This document shows, in pieces, positions 16,443 through 22,990 of a stretch of 24,569 bases of DNA. The DNA lies in the NCBI GenBank assembly GCA_002354135.1, contig DEKZ01000108.1, positions 19,340-43,908 on the forward strand. The letters run 5' to 3'. The position numbers were made by a program, and so were the translations under genes. The DNA comes from Massilia sp. UBA2709. Lineage in GTDB: Bacteria > Pseudomonadota > Gammaproteobacteria > Burkholderiales > Burkholderiaceae_D. The notes under the pieces were generated by a model, which saw nothing but the letters and a program-made list of their open reading frames with translations, was not told the origin of the DNA and searched no databases. Positions within the stretch are counted from its first letter, which is position 1, and every line of letters begins with the position of its first letter.

Positions 16443-18269
16443 ATGACCGCCAACGCACCGCAGACGACTTCCCTCCCCCGGACGCCCCAGCGGCCGCGGC
16501 GCCTCGACCTGCAGGCGATCTTTTCCTGGCTGCTGGCCGACGGCATCGTCGAGAAGGACAAGGTCAAGGCCCATTTCGCCCAGGCCCAGGGCATCCTGAA
16601 GAACGCCGCCGGCTCGATGCATCCGCTGACCGCCGTGGCGCAGTGCAAGCTGCTCTCGAACCAGCCCCCGCACCGCCTGCTTACGCTCGACGTGCTGTCC
16701 GAGTGGTGCGCGGCCAAGGTCGGCCTGCCCTTCATCCGCATCGACCCCCTCAAGATCGACTTCACCCGCGTGGCGGACGTGATGTCGGCCAGCTACGCGG
16801 CGCGCTTCAACATCCTGCCGGTCGACATCAGCGCCACCACGCTCACGGTGGCCACCGCCGACCCCTTTGCGACGGAATGGGAAAGCGAGATCGCCAAGGT
16901 CTCGCGCCGCCGCGTCGAACTCGTGCTGGCCAATCCGCTCGACATCGCCCAGTACATCTCGCAGTTCTTCAGCCTGGCGAAATCGATCCGCGACGCCAGC
17001 AAGACCAATGCGCAGGACGTCGCGATGCGCAACAACTTCGAGCAACTGGTCGAGCTGGGCAAGGCGAACAAGCAGTTCGACGCCAACGACCAGCACATCG
17101 TCAACATCGTCGACTGGCTGTGGAGCTACGCCTTCGAACAGCGCGCCTCCGACATCCACCTCGAACCGAAGCGCGAATTCGCCGTCATCCGCTTTCGCAT
17201 CGACGGGGTGCTGCACCAGGTCTACCAGGTGCCCGCCGCGGTCATGCTGGCGATGACGGCGCGCATCAAGCTGCTGGGGCGCATGGACGTGATCGAAAAG
17301 CGCCGCCCGCAGGATGGCCGCATCAAGACCCGCACGAATACCGGCCAGGAAGTCGAGTTGCGCCTGTCGACCATGCCGACCGCCTTCGGCGAAAAGCTGG
17401 TGATGCGTATCTTCGACCCCGAAGTGGTGGTCAAGACCCTGCCCGAGCTGGGCTTTCCGGCGGAGGATGCACGGCGCTGGGATGCGCTCACCAGCCGCCC
17501 ACACGGCATCATCCTGGTGACCGGACCGACCGGCTCGGGCAAGACCACCACGCTCTACACGACCCTGAAGGCGCTGGCGACCAACGAGGTCAACGTCTGC
17601 ACCGTGGAAGACCCGATCGAGATGGTCGAGGCTTCCTTCAACCAGATGCAGGTACAACCCGGCATCGACCTGTCGTTTGCCGACGGCGTGCGCGCCCTGA
17701 TGCGCCAGGACCCGGACATCATCATGGTCGGCGAGATCCGCGATCTTGCCACCGCCGAGATGGCGATCCAGGCCGCCCTGACCGGCCACCTAGTGCTCTC
17801 GACCCTGCACACCAACGACGCGCCGTCGGCCATCATGCGCCTGCTGGAGCTGGGCGTGCCCGACTACCTGCTCGAAGCGACGCTGATCGGCGTGATGGCC
17901 CAGCGCCTGGTGCGCACCCTCTGCCCGGACTGCAAGGCGCCCGACGGCGAACTGAGCGACGACGTCTGGCAAAGCATCGGTGGTGCCCGGAACCTTCCCA
18001 AGCCGGCGACGGTCTATCGTCCGATCGGTTGCCCCGAGTGCCGCCAGACGGGCTACCGCGGGCGCACCGGCCTGTACGAGTTGCTCACCGTGTCGGAAGA
18101 ATTTACTCGGCTGATCGGCGCCTCGGCCGATTTGCAGGCGCTGCGCCAGCAAAGCGTAGCGGATGGCATGAAGCCGCTGCGCATTGCCGGCGCGATGAAG
18201 ATTGCGGAGGGCGTGACGACGGCGGAAGAAGTGCTGAAAGTGACCTCGGCGCTGTCGCCTGCAACTTGA
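16443..18269 (+). CDS. GspE/PilB family secretion or pilus ATPase
   Basis: A 608-residue hexameric-type ATPase of the type II secretion/type IV pilus assembly family. The N-terminal about 160 residues contain a MshEN/T2SSE_N-like domain (FILPVDISATTLTVATADPF in similar form). Then follow DIHLEPKREFAVIRFRIDG (Asp box), GRMDVIEKRRPQDGRI, Walker A GPTGSGKTTTLYTTL near 361-369, Walker B DPDIIMVGEIRD near 423-434, and the His box TGHLVLSTLHTND. The zinc-binding CPDC (494-497) and CPEC (530-533) pairs precede GYRGRTGLYELL. All catalytic elements are intact. The start at 16443 has GAGGG upstream. No pilin, GspF or GspD gene is nearby, so which machine it powers is unknown. Confidence 0.9.
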   Translation: MTANAPQTTSLPRTPQRPRRLDLQAIFSWLLADGIVEKDKVKAHFAQAQGILKNAAGSMHPLTAVAQCKLLSNQPPHRLLTLDVLSEWCAAKVGLPFIRIDPLKIDFTRVADVMSASYAARFNILPVDISATTLTVATADPFATEWESEIAKVSRRRVELVLANPLDIAQYISQFFSLAKSIRDASKTNAQDVAMRNNFEQLVELGKANKQFDANDQHIVNIVDWLWSYAFEQRASDIHLEPKREFAVIRFRIDGVLHQVYQVPAAVMLAMTARIKLLGRMDVIEKRRPQDGRIKTRTNTGQEVELRLSTMPTAFGEKLVMRIFDPEVVVKTLPELGFPAEDARRWDALTSRPHGIILVTGPTGSGKTTTLYTTLKALATNEVNVCTVEDPIEMVEASFNQMQVQPGIDLSFADGVRALMRQDPDIIMVGEIRDLATAEMAIQAALTGHLVLSTLHTNDAPSAIMRLLELGVPDYLLEATLIGVMAQRLVRTLCPDCKAPDGELSDDVWQSIGGARNLPKPATVYRPIGCPECRQTGYRGRTGLYELLTVSEEFTRLIGASADLQALRQQSVADGMKPLRIAGAMKIAEGVTTAEEVLKVTSALSPAT

Positions 18270-18305
18270 TGAACGTTACCTCTAGCGCAAACGAAAATCG
18301 CCGGC

Positions 18306-18311
18306 TATAAT
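18306..18311 (+). promoter_or_regulatory. -10 box of the tRNA-Lys promoter
   Basis: A perfect TATAAT lies 12 bases before the mature tRNA 5' end, leaving room for a transcript start near 18318. I see no good -35 at the usual distance. Confidence 0.55.
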
Positions 18312-18323
18312 ATTGCCTCTTTC

Positions 18324-18399
18324 GGGTCGTTAGCTCAGCTGGTAGAGCAGCGGACTTTTAATCCGTTGGTCGCAGGTTCGAATCCCGCACGGCCTACCA
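18324..18399 (+). tRNA. tRNA-Lys (anticodon TTT)
   Basis: The 76 bases fold as a complete tRNA: acceptor GGGTCGT with ACGGCCT (G1-U72 and U4-G69 wobbles), D arm GCTC...GAGC, anticodon stem CGGAC...GTCCG-like (cggac/atccg) around CTTTTAA with TTT in the anticodon position, T arm with GGTTCGAATC, discriminator A and encoded CCA. It is very close to E. coli tRNA-Lys in the 5' half. It marks the border between the high-GC housekeeping block and the lower-GC type VI cargo region. Confidence 0.97.
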
Positions 18400-18419
18400 C
18401 GAATTTGGTTGTAGCAATG

Positions 18420-18456
18420 AAGGCATCATGAGGAATCATGATGCCTTTTTTGTTTT
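18420..18456 (+). terminator. Rho-independent terminator of tRNA-Lys
   Basis: A perfect 11-bp stem (aaggcatcatg 18420-18430, catgatgcctt 18437-18447) with a 6-base loop, running into TTTTTTGTTTT. It begins 20 bases after the tRNA. Confidence 0.92.
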
Positions 18457-18484
18457 GGCATCAATCCCTAACGCACTACGTTAG

Positions 18485-18742
18485 TTATTCCTGAGCCTTC
18501 GAGCACTCGAACCAGCGTAGATAATGCGTAGTGCTCCTATTGGGCTGAGCCGCCCACTTCGCTGCCGGACACATGCGTAACGTTGCTCTATCTTTACCTG
18601 CACCATCGATATCATCGTTATTTCCGAGCCATCGAACAAAATTGCGACTAACTCGCCTTTCCATAGTCTTGATACAGTTTCGGGACGCCACTTGGCACTT
18701 CACGGTTCGCGCAGCAATATTCTTGCAAACTTTACCTGCCAT
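18485..18742 (-). CDS. Small Cys-rich ORF of unknown function
   Basis: An 85-residue open frame starting MAGKVCKNIAARTVKCQ and ending YLRWFECSKAQE. I do not recognise it. It has five cysteines and a net basic charge, no signal peptide and no membrane segment. Its ATG at 18742 has a good AGAGG four bases upstream and overlaps by 11 bases the end of the broken DUF3304-like frame, which would couple the two. Base composition is lower in GC than the housekeeping genes. A hairpin (ctaacg-N5-cgttag, 18468-18484) lies right after its stop. It may be a real small gene of the type VI cargo locus or chance coding in decayed DNA. Confidence 0.35.
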   Translation of the reverse strand: MAGKVCKNIAARTVKCQVASRNCIKTMERRVSRNFVRWLGNNDDIDGAGKDRATLRMCPAAKWAAQPNRSTTHYLRWFECSKAQE

Positions 18743-19056
18743 ACTTCCTCTCCCACTCCTCAATTATTCGTTTACCTCGAACGGTCTGCAGTTCATCCCT
18801 ACTCCCCTTGCTAAGTTTAATCTCGACCTTGTTGTCGTTGTAAATATGCAGGGCCAACCACGTGATGTTTTTGGGTATAACTTGCACCCATAAAGTTGGC
18901 GCCATTCATGCCCACATCGTAGATGGGACGATCAAGATAGCTAAACAATGAAATATTGAGAGATACTTTTATAGACCTTGCTTCGCAAGCCATAGCAATT
19001 AAAGGAAAATAACCGAAGAGTTGCAAATATTCCCTTCACGAAATCGGCTTAATCAT
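18732..19056 (-). pseudogene. Degraded DUF3304-like lipoprotein (second immunity gene remnant)
   Basis: Read by eye from the minus strand. From the ATG at 19056 the frame gives MIKPIS, then an in-frame TGA, then REYLQLFGYFPLIAMACEA (a lipoprotein-like hydrophobic stretch and Cys). It goes on RSIKVSLNISLFSYLDRP and IYDVGMNGANFMGA, which aligns with the start of the mature lipoprotein encoded at 21419-22189 (CEKSTVDVNLHGVNYSGE). After about 18890 the similarity moves to another frame (57 codons open from 18905 to 18732): LHIYNDNKVEIKLSKGS and RGKRIIEEWERKYGR, resembling VLRETDGKVSVVSSN and RRERWEIHKKYEESG of the intact copy. The central CC-x-x-LP-W-PG part, about 55 residues, is missing. One stop, one frameshift and one deletion make it a pseudogene; the similarity is my visual judgement. 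Confidence 0.5.
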
Positions 19057-19388
19057 ATTGACTAGCCCCACTCGTCCATCTCTGCCACTCAGTTAAGAAA
19101 CGACTCAAGCACGTCACGAAATATCAGTTGACATGTTTCCCCTTGAGTCAAAAGGTCGGCAATATAACGATCCTCAAAAATTGCTCCTTACACATCAATT
19201 CTACGCAAACATAATCCACCAGATCTCGCATCGTGATGAGCTTAATATCAAGACCTCTGAGCGGGGCGGCGATATCGCGTCGACGACGAAAATTGTTAAT
19301 GAGGCCAAGGTGACTCAACGAGAAGCAATACAACAAATGGTCGAGGTACGCCAGCCTCGACTAGATCGTCGCGGATTGACATAAGCTC
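19057..19388. other. Low-GC stretch without a confident gene
   Basis: These 332 bases downstream of the effector contain only short overlapping frames on both strands, such as 83 codons on plus (19133-19384) and 62 on minus (19148-19336). None has a recognisable domain or a good ribosome site. On the minus strand a 28-codon frame begins MSIRDDLVEAGV at about 19382 and stops soon after. I read the region as decayed DNA between the effector and the broken immunity gene. Confidence 0.5.
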
Positions 19389-21422
19389 TTATCCAAGCAA
19401 GCTTTCGTCATCGCCGCCGTAAATTTTTCGAAACCGTAAATATCCTGCTCCAGCAAGCCAGAAAATGCGGGATTCCCAAGGCTCTCGCCCTCTGGTAACC
19501 ATGCGTGGAATCTTACCCGTCTTTGCATACTCATCCGCCGCGACCCGCTCTTCGGGAGTCAATAAATCGGAAACAGCTCTGTTATCTCCCATTCCACGCA
19601 AGTTGGCTTGTCTTAGCTGGCGCCTTGCAGCCCAACCCGTAAGTTGCTCATGCGCTAATTTTTCGCTATCTGGGTGGCCGGGAATCAACTTGAACCACGC
19701 GCGTGAATCATGGACAAAGTTATCGAAGAAATCGATGACGGCGTGATTTGTTATCGGCGTAATGTCCCACCACGTGGCTATTTCCTCCCACTCTGCCTCG
19801 TGATCGTTTCCAAATCCAGCCTGTTGCTTCGATGGTGAAAAATCGCGTCCCTTTCCTCTCTTCCAGGAAAGAAACTTAGCCATTTCTTCCTCGAACTCTT
19901 GTGCCGCGCTAAAGAGGTCGTTCTTGTCAAAATTTGAAGCTCGGAGAAAACTGGCGCTATTTTGGATTGCGTGCTTGCCGGTAATACGACGATAGACACG
20001 CCACTGCATTTGTTTGCGTGCTTGCTCACGCATAATGAGATGAATAGGCCCTTGTTTTTGATTGCAGGTTTCAATGTAAGCGTTAAAAGCCGCGATGGTT
20101 TCCGCTTTGAGTGCAAATCTTTTCTGTGCTATCGTGCTTGCGAGCTCTAGCTTTAAAGGCACTCCGTTCATACGAGCCGCTTTGTACATCATTAACAGCG
20201 GAATGCGTGCAAGCATATCGTCGCCGTTTGGGTCGGTGCCTCGACCCTGTTCGGTTGGACAGTAGCCACACCCCACATCCGAATGAACGCCGGGAACAAC
20301 GATTTCCTGACAGCCCTCTGGAACGGAACCGCGGACAGAGATCGAGTCTACCGGAAAGCTGCGTCGTAACTCGTGCGCAGCGACCAGATGGAGACATTTA
20401 ATGCCGGGCTGGATGCGCAGGCTGTCTTCGCTATCGGCCCAAGCGCCATGTCCTTTAAAACCGCCGAGCGTATTGCCCAATCCGACTGAGGCAACCGTGT
20501 CGTATATCCCGAGGAAGTCAAATTCAACTTCGAAACCGCCAAGCGTTCTGGCCCCGGCTTTTCCGCATAGCTGCGCGTCCAACTCACACAGCGACAACAT
20601 CCAGTTCGTAAACGCCCGGGCCTGCGTTGCGCCGCGTGAAAAACCAAACACGGAAACGTAGATCGTTTTCACGACAGCAGGATCAATCTTCGCGGGCCGT
20701 CCGGTTCGCTTATCGATCCAATGTTTCGAAACAGCCCCGTGCAGTTTGCGCAAAACCTTCTCGAAGCATTTCCGCGCTGCGCCATCGATTCCTGCCTTGC
20801 TCTCCCCCTCTCTCGGGCCTGCACTAAACGTTGGTAGCTTCCCGACCATCATCGAACGGGCGCGCTTATTCAGGTAGACGTCTTTGAGGATACCGTCGAT
20901 TTCGGATTGCAAGACCAATGGCGCTCTGAAGAAGTACCGATGAACATTATTGATGGCTTGTATCAGCCCCCAAATGATCCTGTGCTCCCCCCGTCTGCCG
21001 GCTGCGGCGCCAGTAACGTCATCCAAGCCCTCGCCGCTATCGCCGACCTCTTTAAAAGGTGAGGAGACGCCTGGTACATATACCTTAAAAAAATGTTCGT
21101 ACCTCGCTGGATTGTGCTTCCAGTCGGTCTCCGCCGGCAGAACGCCTGGAACGCTTTTCCCCGGATAGCAATCGTACAGTCGTGCGACATTTGAGTGATT
21201 GTTCGAGACGTTTGCCTTTACGTAGTTGTTCTTAGTGCCATCGAAGAAAAATCCGAAAAACAAGTTGGTCTTGCATGATACACCGGGCACACCTACTGGC
21301 GCTTGCTCCCGCACCTCGAAGTTCTTGAGAATATCTTTAGCCCCCCGCTTGCCAAAGAACGCATCCCTATCTATTGCGTTTGAAAATTCCAGTCCGAGTT
21401 GAGGTGAAAGAACAGTGCTCAT
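19389..21422 (-). CDS. Type VI secretion Tle1-type phospholipase effector (DUF2235)
   Basis: A 677-residue alpha/beta hydrolase of the Tle1/DUF2235 family, expected to attack phospholipids of rival cells after delivery by VgrG. Visible family features are LFFGFFFDGTKNN at 54-66, FKVYVPGVSSPF at 112-123, the nucleophile elbow VFGFSRGATQARAF with S262, the acidic motif FLGIYDTVASVG with D308, and VPGVHSDVGCGY with H380. Thus the putative Ser-Asp-His triad is complete. The C-terminal about 280 residues have no motif I recognise and may bind adaptor or membrane. There is no signal peptide, as expected for a T6SS cargo. Its ATG at 21422 overlaps the lipoprotein stop by four bases. GC is lower than in the vgrG core. 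Phospholipase A activity is inferred from family. Confidence 0.87.
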   Translation of the reverse strand: MSTVLSPQLGLEFSNAIDRDAFFGKRGAKDILKNFEVREQAPVGVPGVSCKTNLFFGFFFDGTKNNYVKANVSNNHSNVARLYDCYPGKSVPGVLPAETDWKHNPARYEHFFKVYVPGVSSPFKEVGDSGEGLDDVTGAAAGRRGEHRIIWGLIQAINNVHRYFFRAPLVLQSEIDGILKDVYLNKRARSMMVGKLPTFSAGPREGESKAGIDGAARKCFEKVLRKLHGAVSKHWIDKRTGRPAKIDPAVVKTIYVSVFGFSRGATQARAFTNWMLSLCELDAQLCGKAGARTLGGFEVEFDFLGIYDTVASVGLGNTLGGFKGHGAWADSEDSLRIQPGIKCLHLVAAHELRRSFPVDSISVRGSVPEGCQEIVVPGVHSDVGCGYCPTEQGRGTDPNGDDMLARIPLLMMYKAARMNGVPLKLELASTIAQKRFALKAETIAAFNAYIETCNQKQGPIHLIMREQARKQMQWRVYRRITGKHAIQNSASFLRASNFDKNDLFSAAQEFEEEMAKFLSWKRGKGRDFSPSKQQAGFGNDHEAEWEEIATWWDITPITNHAVIDFFDNFVHDSRAWFKLIPGHPDSEKLAHEQLTGWAARRQLRQANLRGMGDNRAVSDLLTPEERVAADEYAKTGKIPRMVTRGREPWESRIFWLAGAGYLRFRKIYGGDDESLLG

Positions 21423-22189
21423 GGTCGCTGCTCCATCAGGTCTTGCAGCCGCGCTCTGCTTCTTTTCAATCCCTCGTCGTATTCAAGCTGCAGAGCCGCT
21501 ATATATGCGGGGTCATCTGGACCGGAAAATCCTTTCAGCGACTTTCGATCATATTCTAATGCGTGTTCCCATGCTTCTTCGGCTTCTTTTTTCGGGTTGT
21601 TTGCAAGGTCAGCCTGAAGAGACAAGTACAATTTCACCCCACTTTCCTCATATTTTTTATGAATCTCCCAACGTTCTCGTCGATATTCCAGCGACGGTTC
21701 CGGCCAGCCTTTCACCTTCCCCGGCCACTTTGGATGATTCGGCTGAAAGTTGCTTGATACGACGCTGACCTTTCCGTCAGTCTCACGAAGTACCCAAATC
21801 TCGCCTGGCTTTCCATCGACGTATACAGGTACCTCGACGATATGCTCCTCCTTTATCTCCGGGAGAGTGCCGTCTGGGCGTTCTTTCAGCCAATGTGACG
21901 TCCGAACCTGAAGTGTGATTCCCGGCCGCCATACTTTGGGCAGGGTCACGCAGCAGGTCATGCCGCCTGCTCCGAAAGGGTCGATCAGTTCGCCGCCACT
22001 ACCACTATCCGGATTAGCGGGATCCGACACGACGTAAGTAAACGTTTCGCCGCTGTAATTGACGCCATGTAGGTTCACGTCCACTGTCGACTTTTCACAT
22101 GCAGACAGAAGAAAAACGATAGCCAGACAAGTCAGCACCAGTGCCGAAAGCCGATTCCCGATCGTTTGGTCCATCTTCATCCTCTTCAT
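21419..22189 (-). CDS. DUF3304-type lipoprotein, probable Tle1 immunity protein
   Basis: A 256-residue predicted lipoprotein: a basic start (MKRMKMDQTIGNRLSA), a hydrophobic segment LVLTCLAIVFLL, and lipobox LSAC with C31. Mature features typical of DUF3304 as I recall it are HGVNYSGETFTYVVSDP, GGMTCCVTLPKVWRPG and HIVEVPVYVDGK. The C-terminus adds charged helical residues (YRRERWEIHKKYEESG). The start at 22189 has AAGGAG at five bases and shares a base with the DUF4123 stop. Sitting between adaptor and lipase effector, with periplasmic membrane anchoring, it fits the Tli immunity role of neutralising a phospholipase arriving in the periplasm. That role is inferred from position and family, not shown. 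A damaged second copy lies beyond the effector. Confidence 0.8.
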   Translation of the reverse strand: MKRMKMDQTIGNRLSALVLTCLAIVFLLSACEKSTVDVNLHGVNYSGETFTYVVSDPANPDSGSGGELIDPFGAGGMTCCVTLPKVWRPGITLQVRTSHWLKERPDGTLPEIKEEHIVEVPVYVDGKPGEIWVLRETDGKVSVVSSNFQPNHPKWPGKVKGWPEPSLEYRRERWEIHKKYEESGVKLYLSLQADLANNPKKEAEEAWEHALEYDRKSLKGFSGPDDPAYIAALQLEYDEGLKRSRARLQDLMEQRP

Positions 22190-22989
22190 CAGGACTCCTT
22201 TTGCCAGCTCTGCAACAGGGATGCTGCCGCGTGATCATCATGGAGCTTGTCCTGCTTCCAGAACCACTCGCACCATTGAAGAACATCGTCGTCGTCGAGC
22301 CTTCCCACGCGTGCGGCACGCAGAGCGGTGGCCAACAAGGCATAGCTTCGCGATGGACGCCTAAAAACATCGTGTCCACGGTCGCGCAGCAGCACCAAGC
22401 GTTCGTCAACCCCGCTATCGTCGACGAGGGTGGCGAACTGCTGCTCATCAAGGATTGACTCGGCAATACTCTCTCCATCTTTTCCATTAAGCGGAAGGTC
22501 ACTCCAATGCCCGTCTCGACCTATGTAAGACCATCTCTGCATCGGTCCAGCTAAAGCTGCACGCTGCTGCGGAGTCATCGTTGCGAAAATTGCTGGCAGG
22601 CGCCGCGTATCGGGAAACCTCAGATTGAAGCGCAGACCGTCTGCCTCAACGATGCACCAGGCAGCCAATCTGGTTGATAGATGGCCGAGCGACTCCGGGG
22701 TTTCGATTGCGCTCAGCATCGGCCAGCGGCTACAACGCTGCAAAAGTGTTCTGAACTGCCTGCGATCCGGGCGGTAGGGCGTCAGAAACGGTGACACATC
22801 AATCGCGAATTCGCTGCTACCCGGTAACGAAGCAAACAAAATCTCTTTCTGATCGGCTTCTATTAACTTATGTAAGCCCGCGATAAATGCACCGTCAACA
22901 AGGAGGAAGAGTTGGCATGATCGGTCGAGCGTACGCGCGCGTTGATCCAGCTCTTCAGTCCAACCCTCACAAAACGCATCGATAAGCAT
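22189..22989 (-). CDS. DUF4123 type VI effector adaptor (Tap/TEC family)
   Basis: A 266-residue cytoplasmic protein of the DUF4123 family, which holds a specific effector onto the VgrG tip. Visible are QLFLLVDGAFIAGL at the N-terminus, the DVSPFLTPY segment typical for the family (strand followed by P-x-L), a central SRWPMLSAIETPESLGHLSTRLAAW region, LRFNLRFPDTRRLPAIFATMTPQQR (R-x-Y/F-DPR-like motif), and a helical C-terminus. I start at the ATG at 22989 (MLIDAFCEGW), one base after the vgrG stop with GTGGA upstream; the open frame reaching 23079 lies inside vgrG. The order vgrG, adaptor, immunity, effector supports Tle1 as the client. Confidence 0.85.
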   Translation of the reverse strand: MLIDAFCEGWTEELDQRARTLDRSCQLFLLVDGAFIAGLHKLIEADQKEILFASLPGSSEFAIDVSPFLTPYRPDRRQFRTLLQRCSRWPMLSAIETPESLGHLSTRLAAWCIVEADGLRFNLRFPDTRRLPAIFATMTPQQRAALAGPMQRWSYIGRDGHWSDLPLNGKDGESIAESILDEQQFATLVDDSGVDERLVLLRDRGHDVFRRPSRSYALLATALRAARVGRLDDDDVLQWCEWFWKQDKLHDDHAAASLLQSWQKES

Positions 22990-22990
22990 G

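Noticed and set aside
15609..17789. 726-codon minus-strand open frame opposite the spermidine-synthase-like gene and the ATPase
   Set aside because: His/Gln/Arg/Gly-rich shadow of two clearly conserved plus-strand genes; no domain of its own.
19133..19384. 83-codon plus-strand ORF (starting MFPLESKGRQYND)
   Set aside because: No ribosome site, no recognisable family, overlaps equally open minus frames in decayed low-GC DNA.
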